In this document: one piece after another, positions 52,223 to 61,160 of the stretch
How the letters are laid out: each line of letters opens with the position of its first letter
Numbering within the stretch: position 1 is the stretch's first letter
Source: Verrucomicrobiota bacterium
Lineage (GTDB): Bacteria; Verrucomicrobiota; Verrucomicrobiia; Opitutales; Opitutaceae
Assembly (NCBI GenBank): GCA_023391285.1
Contig: JAEWBF010000060.1
Span: forward strand, 8,069 to 72,068
Direction of reading: 5' to 3'
DNA length: 64,000 nucleotides
Made by a program: the position numbers and the translations under genes
Notes under the pieces: model-generated
Told to the model about the DNA's origin: nothing
The model's input: the letters and a program-made list of their open reading frames with translations, nothing else
The model's database searches: none

Positions 52223-52915
52223 ATGATCCGCGCTCTCATCTTCGATTTCGACGGCCTCATCGTCGACACCGAGTGGCCGCTCATCGAAGCCTACCGCCTT
52301 GTTCATGTCGCGCACGGCGTGCGTTTCGACGAAACGCTCTTCATCCGCAGCGTCGGCCACGCTGAATACGCGTTCGATCCCTGGCACGGCTTCTTTGTCC
52401 GCCCTAGCTCCAGGAGCGACGGCGGAAGTCCCCACACCGACCGCGCCGCCCTCGATCTCGAGCGCCGCACCCACAAAGACCGTCTGCTCCTCGAGCAGCC
52501 CGTCCTCCCCGGCGTCGCCGAACTTCTCAACGCCGCTCGCGCTCGCGAACTCCGCCTCGGTCTCGCCTCGAACTCCGAGCGCGCCTGGGTCGAGCCCCAT
52601 CTCATCCGTCTCAACCTGCTTCATCATTTCGAGTTCCTCGCCTGCCGCGGCGACGCACCCACGCCTAAGCCCGCCCCCGACCTCTACAAACTCGTCCTCA
52701 ATCAGTTCGGGCTCCGCGGCCACGAAGCCATCGCCTTCGAAGATTCCGCCACCGGCACCCTCGCCGCCAAACGCGCCCTCCTCCACGTCGTCGCCGTCCC
52801 CAACCGCTGCACCGCTCACCACGATCTCTCCGCCGCTGATCTCCGCCTCGGCTCGCTCGCGGATACTTCACTCGACGACCTCCTCACCCGCTTCTCCTCC
52901 TCAGGCCTTTCGTAA
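52223..52915 (+). CDS. HAD-IA family hydrolase
   Basis: 230 residues. HAD motif I FDFDGLIVDTEWPLIEAYR, motif II as LGLASNSERAWVEPHL, motif III TPKPAPDLYKLV, motif IV IAFEDSATGTLAA. A helical C1 cap resembles beta-phosphoglucomutase/2-deoxyglucose-6-phosphatase types. It is the second protein of this class in the window. Substrate not determinable. Confidence 0.87.
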   Translation: MIRALIFDFDGLIVDTEWPLIEAYRLVHVAHGVRFDETLFIRSVGHAEYAFDPWHGFFVRPSSRSDGGSPHTDRAALDLERRTHKDRLLLEQPVLPGVAELLNAARARELRLGLASNSERAWVEPHLIRLNLLHHFEFLACRGDAPTPKPAPDLYKLVLNQFGLRGHEAIAFEDSATGTLAAKRALLHVVAVPNRCTAHHDLSAADLRLGSLADTSLDDLLTRFSSSGLS

Positions 52916-52941
52916 TCGCGCCCGCAGCTTCGACTCCTTCG

Positions 52942-54582
52942 TCAACGCACGATCGAAAACAAATCGAACTCGATTCCTTCCATCGGTCCGACCCGCCCCG
53001 CCAACACGAACCGCCCATCCTTCTCCACCAGCGTCCGCAGCACAGGGATCACGCGATGCGAGTAAGGCTGCTCCAGCAAGCGGTCCTGCGCATCAGCCGC
53101 CGGCAGCATCAGAAAATCGTCCGCGCTCCACACCCGTTCGACCGTCGCTTTCATCGCTTCGGTCAACTCTTCCTCGGTCAACTCGGCCGCACGTTCATTC
53201 GGGATCCCGAAATGATGCGGATGATACGCAAGCGTCCCCACGTTCAGCTCCACTCCGCTCCCGCGCGCCACCCGCTGCAGCGCAAAAATATTCACGGGAG
53301 CATTATGAAACGTCGCCACGCGCGCCCCCGCCTTTCGCTCCGTTATCCGCCGGGCGACACCTTCTGCCTCGCTTCGCAGCTGCGAACTCTCGCCCTCCAC
53401 TCGCGCGGAAAGCTCGCGAATCGAACCAACCAGCACGGCACCCAGCACCGCCATCGCGACCACCACGCCGCCGATCCTCTCCCAACTCAACTCTTCACGC
53501 CCACGTCCACAGGCCAAAAGCAGCGCCGGCACTCCCAGCGAAAGCTGACACACCAGATGATTCCCCGTGGAGCGCGACAGCGTCAGCAACAACAACGACA
53601 CCAGCGTCGCCAGCAGCACCACCGCCACATCGCCCCAATCGAGCCTTCTCGTCAACGTCACCAACCCCACGCCCACCGCGAGCACCACCGCATACGCGCC
53701 GCCAAATGCACGCATGAAATTCCGGCCATTGTAGAGCGCGGCTTCGACCATCGAGCCCGCACTCCCCACATCCACATTCGCTACCACGTAGTAATGATAA
53801 AGCTCGCCGACATGCGCCAACATCCACGGCAGCGTGATCACCATTCCCGGCACACCCATCCACAGCACTTCGCGCCACCAAGCGCCGCGACTTCTCTCGT
53901 GACGTCGCCACGCACGAATCGCGAAGAGCGCCACGACCACCAACGCCGACACCGCCATGACCGGCCGGTGCAAAACGGCGAGCGCCAGAATTATCCCGAC
54001 TCCTCCCGCGCGGCTCCGCGACGGCTCGCGCGCCCAAGCCTGCGCCATCGCCGCCAACATCAGATAAAACGACGCACTCGCCAAATCCATCCGCTGATCG
54101 AGCACGCCTTCTCGCACCACCGAAAACGGCTCCGCCAATAGCCACGCCGCCACCGCCCACAATCCCGCCCACGTCGCCCTCGTCATCCGCCATGTCACCA
54201 GCCCCAGCACCAGCGCCCCAGCGACGTGGATCAGCCCCAGATAAACATACAACCCCACCTCGGTCGCCGGCAGCACTCCGCCCCACGCCGCCGCAAAAAA
54301 CCGATACAGCACCACATTGTTTCCACCCGCCAGCCACGTCTCTCCCAAAGCCTGCATTCCCCCCACCGCGTCACTCCGCGCCGCCGTCACCGCGAAATTC
54401 TCCTGATACGAAAGCGAATCGAAAAAAGGCACCACCTTCGCGTAAAACCGCGCGCCGAGTTCGCCCCACTTCACCGCCGTCGCAATCAACGCCGCAGCAA
54501 GAAACGCCACGCCCGCGACCGCCCATTCGCCACGTCCCTCGCGCCCGTCCACCCCGCTTTGCGCCTCGAGCTTGTTCCGCAC
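52942..54582 (-). CDS. Polytopic membrane protein, GT-C-like, unassigned
   Basis: 546 residues from a GTG start. About 10-12 hydrophobic spans, with a first-loop acidic segment (VVPFFDSLSYQENFAVTAAR) where GT-C enzymes carry their catalytic Asp, and a soluble C-terminal domain of about 160 residues (TFHNAPVNIFALQRVA; YHPHHFGIPNERAAEL). It lacks the NPDESQ motif of the two GT-C genes nearby and is not clearly their homologue. Converges on the HAD gene. A lipid-linked sugar transferase is plausible from the layout, nothing more. Confidence 0.6.
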   Translation of the reverse strand: MRNKLEAQSGVDGREGRGEWAVAGVAFLAAALIATAVKWGELGARFYAKVVPFFDSLSYQENFAVTAARSDAVGGMQALGETWLAGGNNVVLYRFFAAAWGGVLPATEVGLYVYLGLIHVAGALVLGLVTWRMTRATWAGLWAVAAWLLAEPFSVVREGVLDQRMDLASASFYLMLAAMAQAWAREPSRSRAGGVGIILALAVLHRPVMAVSALVVVALFAIRAWRRHERSRGAWWREVLWMGVPGMVITLPWMLAHVGELYHYYVVANVDVGSAGSMVEAALYNGRNFMRAFGGAYAVVLAVGVGLVTLTRRLDWGDVAVVLLATLVSLLLLTLSRSTGNHLVCQLSLGVPALLLACGRGREELSWERIGGVVVAMAVLGAVLVGSIRELSARVEGESSQLRSEAEGVARRITERKAGARVATFHNAPVNIFALQRVARGSGVELNVGTLAYHPHHFGIPNERAAELTEEELTEAMKATVERVWSADDFLMLPAADAQDRLLEQPYSHRVIPVLRTLVEKDGRFVLAGRVGPMEGIEFDLFSIVR

Positions 54583-54632
54583 AACTCATCTCCCCCACCA
54601 CGCCGCCCGCCGTCCAGCCCTGATCGCGTCAC

Positions 54633-56447
54633 CTACTCCAGTTCACTCCATCGCTGATACGCCGCCGCGATCTCCGCCTCAAGCTCGCCCAGCCTCGTCG
54701 TCGCCTTCGTTACCTCCACCCCGCCCTTCTTGAAAAACTCCGCGTCCCCCAATCGCGCCGTCAGCTCCGCCTGCTCCGTCTCCAATCGTTCGATACGTTT
54801 CGGCAGCGCCTCCAGTTCCGCGCGCTCCTTGTTCGACAACTTCCGCGCCTTCTTCGCTTCCCCCTTTTCCGATGTCTCCAATGAAGGCGCGGTGCCCCCA
54901 CCGCGCTTTTCCCGCTTCTCCACCTCATCCTTCACCGCCGCCACCCTCGCCCGCTCCTTCTGCCAATCGTCATACCCGCCCAAATACTCCGCGACGCGCC
55001 CCTCCCCTTCGAACACCAGCAAGCTCGTGCACACTTCGTTCAGAAACGCCCGGTCGTGACTCACCAGCAGCAGCGTCCCGCCAAACTCCACCAGCAAATC
55101 CTCCAACAACTCCAACGTCTCCGCATCCAGATCGTTCGTCGGCTCATCGAGCACCAACACATTCGCCGGCTTCGTAAACAGCCGCGCCAGCAACAACCGA
55201 TTCCTCTCCCCGCCCGACAACGCTCGCACCGGCGTCCGCGACCGCGCCGGCTCGAATAGAAAATCCTCGAGATACGAGATCACATGACGCGTCCGTCCGT
55301 TGATCGTCACCGTCGCATTCCCATCCGCCACCGCATCCTGCACGCGCATACTCTCATCGAGCTGCGCGCGCAGCTGATCGAAATACACCACTTCCAACCG
55401 CGTTCCTTGCTCGATCGTCCCTTCCGTCGGCGTCAATTCACCCAGCAATAACTTCAACAGCGTCGTCTTCCCCGCGCCGTTCGGCCCCACGATGCCAATC
55501 TTGTCGCCGCGCTCGATCCGCGTGTTCAACCCGCGCACCACCCATCGCCCGCCTTCTTCATAACGAAAGCCCGCGTTCACACACTCGATCACCTTGAACC
55601 CGCTGCGGTCCGCCTCCTGCGCCGTCAGTTTCGCCGTCCCCGTCCGCTCCCGCCGCGCCGCCCGCTCCGCGCGCATTTTTTCCAGAGCATGAATTCGATT
55701 CTGCGCCCGCGATCGCTGCGCCTTCACCCCGCGACGAATCCATTCCTCCTCCTGCGCCAGCTTCTTGTCGAACTGCGCCCGCTGCACTTCCTCCGCTTCC
55801 AACACCGCCTGCTTCCGCACGAGAAACGTGTCGTAATCGCACGCCCAGCCCACCAGCCGCCCGCGATCCACCTCCACGATCCGCGTCGCCAGCTTTCGCA
55901 AAAAAGCCCGATCGTGCGTCACGAACACCAGCGTTCCGCCCCACTCCAAAAGAAATTCCTCCAGCCACTGGATCGACTCCAGATCCAGATGATTCGTCGG
56001 CTCATCCAACAACAACAACTGCGGCTCCTCCACCAAGCCCCGCGCCAGCAACACCCGACGTTTCTGCCCCGCCGACAACGACGCAAACTCCTCGTCCGGC
56101 GGCAGCCCCATCTGCTCCATCAACCGCTCCACGCGATCATGCCGTTCCCAATCGTTGTGCTCCTCGAAGCTCCCGCCTTCGCCTTCGATCACACTCTGCA
56201 CCGTGCCCGTGAGTCCCGCCGGCACTTCCTGTCGCAACATCGCGAATACAGCTCCCTGCTGCCGCACCACTTGCCCTTCATCCGGCTTCAACTCACCGGA
56301 GATCACCTTCATCAACGTCGACTTGCCCGCCCCGTTGCGCCCGACCAGACACACGCGCTCCCCGCGATCGATCTGCAGGTTCACGCGATCCAGCAACGCC
56401 GGTCCGCCAAAGCTCACGCTCACGTCGAGTAAACTTACAATTGCCAT
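54633..56447 (-). CDS. ABC-F family ATPase (Uup-like)
   Basis: 604 residues from MAIVSLLDVSVSFGGPALLD; the extension to 56564 is non-coding. Two ABC domains: Walker A GRNGAGKST and GPNGAGKTT, signatures LSAGQKRRVLLARGL and LSGGERNRLLLARLF, Walker B LLLDEPTNHLDLES and LVLDEPTNDLDAET. A C-terminal coiled-coil domain (from about 540) is typical of Uup. No membrane domain. ABC-F proteins act on ribosomes. In the linker before the coiled coil, KRGGGTAPSLE is encoded by a full REP-like palindrome (54881-54906) that keeps the frame. Confidence 0.9.
   Translation of the reverse strand: MAIVSLLDVSVSFGGPALLDRVNLQIDRGERVCLVGRNGAGKSTLMKVISGELKPDEGQVVRQQGAVFAMLRQEVPAGLTGTVQSVIEGEGGSFEEHNDWERHDRVERLMEQMGLPPDEEFASLSAGQKRRVLLARGLVEEPQLLLLDEPTNHLDLESIQWLEEFLLEWGGTLVFVTHDRAFLRKLATRIVEVDRGRLVGWACDYDTFLVRKQAVLEAEEVQRAQFDKKLAQEEEWIRRGVKAQRSRAQNRIHALEKMRAERAARRERTGTAKLTAQEADRSGFKVIECVNAGFRYEEGGRWVVRGLNTRIERGDKIGIVGPNGAGKTTLLKLLLGELTPTEGTIEQGTRLEVVYFDQLRAQLDESMRVQDAVADGNATVTINGRTRHVISYLEDFLFEPARSRTPVRALSGGERNRLLLARLFTKPANVLVLDEPTNDLDAETLELLEDLLVEFGGTLLLVSHDRAFLNEVCTSLLVFEGEGRVAEYLGGYDDWQKERARVAAVKDEVEKREKRGGGTAPSLETSEKGEAKKARKLSNKERAELEALPKRIERLETEQAELTARLGDAEFFKKGGVEVTKATTRLGELEAEIAAAYQRWSELE
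54881..54906 (+). repeat. REP-like palindrome inside the ABC-F gene
   Basis: ATGAAG followed by the perfect arms GCGCGGTG-CCCC-CACCGCGC. It differs from the 5472 copy by one base in the head. It lies within coding sequence, read in frame as KRGGGTAPS on the minus strand. Confidence 0.85.
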
Positions 56448-56551
56448 CGGAAAACCGCCCACCCTGCCACCCACGAGTCCCACCGCAAGCCCCACCTCAT
56501 CGCTCGAAACACCGCCCTCGAACTGCCCCTCCACCCTCTCCTCCCTGAATT

Positions 56552-56584
56552 CCTTCGTGTCCATTCGTGTCCATTCGTGGTTGA
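56552..56584. repeat. Decanucleotide word array (CATTCGTGTC type)
   Basis: CCTTCGTGTC, CATTCGTGTC, CATTCGTGGT, TG. It lies in the 155-base gap between the divergent ABC-F and WecG-type genes, which shows nothing else clear. Confidence 0.7.
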
Positions 56585-56602
56585 ATCCCAGTCACACCCC
56601 GA

Positions 56603-57427
56603 ATGCCCGCTCTCGCTTCAACGCCCGACTCCGCCGCCGCTCCCGTCGCCCGCTTCAACATCCTCGGCGTCGCCATCTCCGCCCTCACGCTCACTCACGC
56701 CCGTGACCTGATCCTCGACGCCTGCCTCGCTCCCACGTCCCCCAACCCGCCATCTTCTTCCGCCCGCTACGTCTGCCTCGCCGGCGTCCACGGTCTCGGT
56801 GAAGCCCACGACGACCCCGCCCTGCGCCGCACCTTCAATGCCGCCTGGCTCGCCACCCCCGACGGCATGCCGCTCGTCTGGCTCGGCAAACTCCTTCAAC
56901 GCGCTCCCATTTCTCGCGTCTACGGCCCCGACCTCATGCTCGCCGTCTGCGACGCCGGTCGCCCCCAACACCTTCGCCACTTCTTCTACGGTGGCGCGCC
57001 CGGGATCGCCGAAAAACTCCGCGACCACCTCACCGCCCGCTTCCCCGGTATCCAGATTGTGGGCACGTTCACCCCTCCGTTTCGTCCGCTCGACTCCGAC
57101 GAGTCCGCCTCTCTCCGCGCCGAAATAGCCCGCACCCAACCGCACCTCGTCTGGGTCGGCCTGAGCACCCCGAAACAAGAACGCTTCATGGCCGAGTTCG
57201 CGCCGCAACTCGACACCCGCGTCCTCATCGGCGTCGGCGCCGCTTTCGATTTTCTCTCCAACACCAAACCCCAAGCCCCGCGCTGGGTCCAACGCACCGG
57301 CCTCGAATGGCTCTTCCGCCTCGCCACCGAACCTCGCCGTCTCGCGCCGCGCTATTTTCGCCACATCCCGCTCTTCCTCGGCCGCCTCGTCCTCCAACTC
57401 ACCCGCCTCCGCCACTACCCCCTGTAG
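56603..57427 (+). CDS. WecG/TagA/CpsF-family glycosyltransferase
   Basis: 274 residues. GT26 signatures: VCLAGVHGLGEAHDDPALRR, ATPDGMPLVWLGKLL, VYGPDLMLAVCD, FFYGGAPGIAEKL, and VGLSTPKQERFMAEF near residue 190, then IGVGAAFDFLSNTKPQAPRW. Transfers an N-acetylmannosaminuronic-type sugar to a lipid-linked precursor in teichoic acid, ECA or capsule synthesis. The C-terminus has RLATEPRRLAPRYFRHIPLF. Its stop codon TAG is the TAG of the GTAG head of a REP-like element. Confidence 0.92.
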   Translation: MPALASTPDSAAAPVARFNILGVAISALTLTHARDLILDACLAPTSPNPPSSSARYVCLAGVHGLGEAHDDPALRRTFNAAWLATPDGMPLVWLGKLLQRAPISRVYGPDLMLAVCDAGRPQHLRHFFYGGAPGIAEKLRDHLTARFPGIQIVGTFTPPFRPLDSDESASLRAEIARTQPHLVWVGLSTPKQERFMAEFAPQLDTRVLIGVGAAFDFLSNTKPQAPRWVQRTGLEWLFRLATEPRRLAPRYFRHIPLFLGRLVLQLTRLRHYPL

Positions 57428-57449
57428 GGCGGGGTCTCCCGCCCCCGCC
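57424..57449 (+). repeat. REP-like palindrome, GTAG head (GGCGGGGTC family)
   Basis: GTAG followed by GGCGGGGTC-TCCC-GCCCCCGCC, one mismatch in the arms. The TAG at 57425-57427 is the stop codon of the WecG-type gene. Confidence 0.8.
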
Positions 57450-57451
57450 GC

Positions 57452-58117
57452 CTAAAACAACTCCCCCTGCTGCAACGCCCCGCGCTTCTCCGCATCCAGC
57501 GTGCTCAACGCCAGCAGCTGCATCACACTGAGATTCGCCACGCGCGGATCCGCCGCCAGCGACGCCAGCAGCAGCGCCCCGCCCAACGCATCATACAACG
57601 CCGCGTGATACCGCCGCCGCTCCGCGGGACAAAACTTCTCCGCCAGCGCATCCAGCTCCGCCTGCAGCCCGCAGACACTCACCAGCGTCTCCAATTTTCC
57701 ACTACCGACTTTCGGATAAAGCTGCCCATACAATCGCGCCGAATCCACCCACGGGCCCCAATCGATCACCCGCTCCCCCGGCCGCGCGAAATCCGGCGAA
57801 TTCCGCGGATACGGCCACACCGATTTCAACATCGAGTTCTCCGCACCCGCATAATGCGCCGCCAGCGGCCCGCGCTCCCGCAGTCCCGCAAAAAATTCCC
57901 ACTCGTCCGCAAAGGGCGCCCACAACGCCACCGCCCGCTCATCCAATCCATGCGTCGCCGTATCCTCCGCGCGAACCCGCCCCGTCGCCTGACACAACCG
58001 CGTAAACGTCGCCCCAATCTTCCCATCCCGCACTTCCACCACGCCATACTCGAGCACCCCCGAACTCTGACTTCCCTCGAAATCCACGAAGTAAATCGGT
58101 TGCTGGGTCCACGACAT
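57452..58117 (-). CDS. DEDD-type 3'-5' exonuclease
   Basis: 221 residues from the ATG MSWTQQPIYFVDFEGSQSSG; a GTG at 58138 is the alternative. Exo I: VDFEGSQSSGVLEYGVV (Asp, Glu). Exo II region: AAHYAGAENSML. Exo III: YHAALYDALGGALLL, with His five residues before Asp, the DEDDh type. It resembles DNA polymerase III epsilon/oligoribonuclease-like exonucleases, but the substrate is not determinable. Its end abuts the REP-like element at 57424-57449. Confidence 0.85.
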   Translation of the reverse strand: MSWTQQPIYFVDFEGSQSSGVLEYGVVEVRDGKIGATFTRLCQATGRVRAEDTATHGLDERAVALWAPFADEWEFFAGLRERGPLAAHYAGAENSMLKSVWPYPRNSPDFARPGERVIDWGPWVDSARLYGQLYPKVGSGKLETLVSVCGLQAELDALAEKFCPAERRRYHAALYDALGGALLLASLAADPRVANLSVMQLLALSTLDAEKRGALQQGELF

Positions 58118-58218
58118 CCACTCGTTCACCAAACCCACCCGCCGCTCGAAATCGAGCCAGCGTTTCTCCCTCGCGATTTTTTCGTGTCTTCATCGCCCAT
58201 CACGCGCATCTCTCTGTC

Positions 58219-58986
58219 GTGGACCTCTCCCCTTACCGCACCTTCCTTGCGCAACTCGCCCACGAAAGCGGTGACTTCATCCGTCCGCATTTCGGCGACA
58301 CCTCCCTCGCCATCGTTTCCAAATCCGACGCCTCTCCTGTCACCCTCGCCGACCGTGGCGCCGAGCAACTCCTCCGCCGTCGCATCGCCGAAAAATTTCC
58401 CACCCACGGCATCATCGGCGAAGAGTTCGGCAACGAAAACGCCGACGCCGAATTCGTCTGGGTCCTCGATCCCATCGACGGCACCAAATCCTTCATCACC
58501 GGCGTCCCGCTCTTCGCCACCCTCATCGCGCTTCTCCATCAGGGCCAACCCATCCTCGGCGCCATCCACCAGCCCATCCTCCGCCAACTTGTCATCGGCG
58601 ACAACCACACCGCCACCCTCAACGACCGGCCTATCCGCGCGCGCGCGACCACGCGCATCGAGGACGCCACGCTGCTCACCAGCGACACGCTCAACATCGC
58701 GAAATACCAGCCCGCCTCCGCCGCCCGCTACGACGCCCTCGCGCAACGCACCAAACTTTACCGCACGTGGGGCGACGCCTACGGCTACCTTCTCGTCGCG
58801 ACCGGCTTTGCCGACATCTGCGTCGATCCGATCATGAACCCGTGGGATATCGCCGCACTCGTTCCCGTCATCCGCGGCGCCGGCGGCGTCATCACCGATT
58901 GGCATGGCAACGCCCCTTATCCCGCCGAATCCACCCTCGCCGCCGCGACGCCCGAACTCCACGCCGCCGTCCTCTCTTCTCCGTAG
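58219..58986 (+). CDS. hisN: Histidinol-phosphatase (inositol monophosphatase family)
   Basis: 255 residues from a GTG start (MDLSPYRTFLAQLAHESGDF). IMPase metal motifs: IIGEEFGNENADAEFVWVLD, DPIDGTKSFITG, and NPWDIAALVPVIRGAGGVIT. Sequence style is that of HisN-type histidinol-phosphatases, but IMPase and CysQ are related. hisC elsewhere in the window supports a histidine role in this organism. Its stop TAG (58984-58986) is the TAG of a GTAG-headed REP-like element. Confidence 0.82.
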   Translation: MDLSPYRTFLAQLAHESGDFIRPHFGDTSLAIVSKSDASPVTLADRGAEQLLRRRIAEKFPTHGIIGEEFGNENADAEFVWVLDPIDGTKSFITGVPLFATLIALLHQGQPILGAIHQPILRQLVIGDNHTATLNDRPIRARATTRIEDATLLTSDTLNIAKYQPASAARYDALAQRTKLYRTWGDAYGYLLVATGFADICVDPIMNPWDIAALVPVIRGAGGVITDWHGNAPYPAESTLAAATPELHAAVLSSP

Positions 58987-59007
58987 GTTGCGCGCTCGTC
59001 GCGCAAC
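58983..59007 (+). repeat. REP-like palindrome, GTAG head (TTGCGCGC family)
   Basis: GTAG, G, TTGCGCG-CTCGT-CGCGCAA. The TAG is the hisN stop. The right arm ends one base before the queF stop codon on the other strand. Confidence 0.8.
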
Positions 59008-59370
59008 TCAGCGCCGTTTCCCGCGCGCCTTCCACTCCGCCGTCACCCGCGACGTAAACCCGCCCCGCGCCTTCCAGTCCGAGATCACCGTCAACGCCCG
59101 CGGCTTCAACGCCGCTCCGAGTTCGTCGCAAATCTTGTTGGTCACCGCCTCGAAAAAAATCCCTTCGTTGCGATACGCGTGGAAATACAGCTTCAACGAC
59201 TTCAACTCCACGCACGTCTTGTCCGCCACGTAGCGAATCGTGATGTTCGCAAAATCCGGATGCCCCGTCATCGGGCACACCGATGTGAACTCATGATGCG
59301 TGTGCTCGATCACGAAATCGCGATGCGGCGCCGGATTGGGAAAGGTCTCGAGAATCTTCGGATCAGCCAT
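59008..59370 (-). CDS. queF: NADPH-dependent 7-cyano-7-deazaguanine reductase QueF
   Basis: 120 residues, the short unimodular type. Reduces preQ0 to preQ1 in queuosine synthesis. Catalytic Cys in FTSVCPMTGHPDFANI, Asp in the same loop, and substrate-binding ELKSLKLYFHAYRNEG followed by FFE (the FHE/FYE motif variant). The last residues are very basic (WKARGKRR). It lies between hisN (convergent) and rny, with a long inverted repeat upstream. No other queuosine genes are in the window. Confidence 0.92.
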   Translation of the reverse strand: MADPKILETFPNPAPHRDFVIEHTHHEFTSVCPMTGHPDFANITIRYVADKTCVELKSLKLYFHAYRNEGIFFEAVTNKICDELGAALKPRALTVISDWKARGGFTSRVTAEWKARGKRR

Positions 59371-59376
59371 TTGAGA

Positions 59377-59455
59377 CCACGAAATACACGAAATACACGA
59401 AAGGAAAACAAGGCCTCAGGTTCTTAGCTTTCGTGTATTTCGTGTGTTTCGTGGT
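59377..59455. repeat. 27-bp inverted repeat between rny and queF
   Basis: Arms 59377-59403 and 59429-59455 pair at 26 of 27 positions, with a 25-base spacer. Each arm is a nine-base word array (CACGAAATA units; on the other arm TTTCGTGTA/TTTCGTGTG ending TTTCGTGG). It could form a strong hairpin after the rny stop, six bases away. Confidence 0.85.
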
Positions 59456-59460
59456 TAGGC

Positions 59461-61041
59461 TCAAGTAGCCGTTTCCGTAAACCGCTGCTCCCGAATCACC
59501 GTCACTTTGATCGTGCTCGGATACTGCAGCTCCTTCTCGATCCGCATCCGCAGGTCCTTCGCAATCTCCCGCGCCCGATCGTCCGTCACCGTCTGCGGCG
59601 ACACCACCACGCGAATCTCCCGCCCCGCCTGAATCGCAAACGCCTGCTGCACACCTTCGATCGACAACGCCAGCTTCTCCAACCGATCCAGCCGCTGCAC
59701 ATACCCCGCCATCGATTCCGCCCGCGCCCCCGGCCGCGTCGCCGAAATCGTATCCGCCAAAATCACAATCCCCGCATACACCGTTTCCTGCTTCACCTCG
59801 TCATGATGCGCCGCCACCGCATTCACCACGATCGGCGTCTCCCCATAACGTTTGATGAACTCCGCGCCAATGTGCGCATGGCTCCCCTCGAGATCCCCGC
59901 TCACCGCCTTGCCCACGTCGTGCAGCAACCCCGCCCGCTTCGCCAAATTCGGATCCAGCCCCACCTCGCTCGCGATGATCGACGCCAGCGACGCCGTCTC
60001 GATCGAGTGATCCAACACGTTCTGATTATACGAAAACCGAAACTTCAATTTTCCCAGCAGCTTGATGATCTCCGGATGCAGCCCGTTGATGTTGAGCCGC
60101 GACACCGCATCCTCACCGGCCTGCGTCGTCGACAGCTCGATCTCGTCCTGCGCCCGCTTCACGAATTCTTCGATCGTCGCCGGATGTATCCGTCCATCCT
60201 TTACGAGACCATCCAACGCCACCCGCGCCACTTCGCGCCGCACCGGATCGAACGACGAAATCAACACCGTGCCCGGCGACTCGTCGATCAACACCGTCAC
60301 CCCCGTCGCCGCCTCGAACGCTTTGATGTTCCGCCCTTCGCGCCCGATGATCCGCCCTTTCATGTCCTCGTTCGGCAGCGACACCAACGTCGACGTCAAA
60401 TCCACATTCGGCTTCACCGCCAGCCGCTGCATCGCCGCGATCAAGATCCGCCGGCTCTCCGTCTGCAGCTCCTGCTCCGACTTCTCCAACGTTTCCCGCC
60501 GCAGCGCTCGCAGTTCATCCTGACACTCGAGCAACACTTCCTCACGCAACGCTCGCCGAATCTCGTCCGCATCCATCTGCGACACCCCTTCGAGCCGCTG
60601 CCGCACACTCTTCGACAACGCCCGGATCGCATCGCGCGCCTGCCGGATCGCCGCGTTCTCGCGATTCAACCGCTCCGACCGCTGCTCCAATTGATAATCG
60701 AGCAACGCCAGCGATTCCTCGTGCGCCCGAATCTCCCGCAACCGCACCTCGCTCTCGATGTCGCGCCGGTCGTATTCACGGTTCAACTCCGCCCGCCGTT
60801 CCTGAATATCCGCCTCCGCCTTCTGCTTGATCTCCTCCGCCGCCACCGCCGCCTCACGCCGCGCCACCTCGATCAGCTCCGCCGCCTGCTCGTGCGCCGT
60901 CCGCCGCGTGTGACGCGTCAGCGCCCACACCACCAGAAAACCCAGTGCGCCGCCCACGATCATCGACACCGCGAGCGACCAATCAAATGCGTCGCTCCCG
61001 GAGATCAGAAACGCGAAGTCGGCTGCGCTCACTGACGTCAA
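59461..61041 (-). CDS. rny: Ribonuclease Y
   Basis: 526 residues from a TTG start; the GTG three codons later is an alternative. An N-terminal membrane anchor (SLAVSMIVGGALGFLVVWAL), a long coiled coil at 50-210 rich in Glu and Arg, a KH domain with GRIIGREGRNIKAFEAATG, and an HD domain (LDHSIETASLA, HDVGKAVSGDLEGSHAHIG). Ends NPSTIKVTVIREQRF-like (YPSTIKVTVIREQR). It is the membrane-bound endoribonuclease that starts mRNA decay. Full length. Single gene with no clear operon partner. Confidence 0.95.
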   Translation of the reverse strand: MTSVSAADFAFLISGSDAFDWSLAVSMIVGGALGFLVVWALTRHTRRTAHEQAAELIEVARREAAVAAEEIKQKAEADIQERRAELNREYDRRDIESEVRLREIRAHEESLALLDYQLEQRSERLNRENAAIRQARDAIRALSKSVRQRLEGVSQMDADEIRRALREEVLLECQDELRALRRETLEKSEQELQTESRRILIAAMQRLAVKPNVDLTSTLVSLPNEDMKGRIIGREGRNIKAFEAATGVTVLIDESPGTVLISSFDPVRREVARVALDGLVKDGRIHPATIEEFVKRAQDEIELSTTQAGEDAVSRLNINGLHPEIIKLLGKLKFRFSYNQNVLDHSIETASLASIIASEVGLDPNLAKRAGLLHDVGKAVSGDLEGSHAHIGAEFIKRYGETPIVVNAVAAHHDEVKQETVYAGIVILADTISATRPGARAESMAGYVQRLDRLEKLALSIEGVQQAFAIQAGREIRVVVSPQTVTDDRAREIAKDLRMRIEKELQYPSTIKVTVIREQRFTETAT

Positions 61042-61160
61042 GGGACGCGCAACCTATGTCTCGGGTTAGAAACCTCAAGCCCTTCTTCCACCCCGCGCCA
61101 CCCCTTTGCGAAACCCGTTCACCACATGCCCGTAGCAACAAGCGTGAGCGAGTGGCCCCT

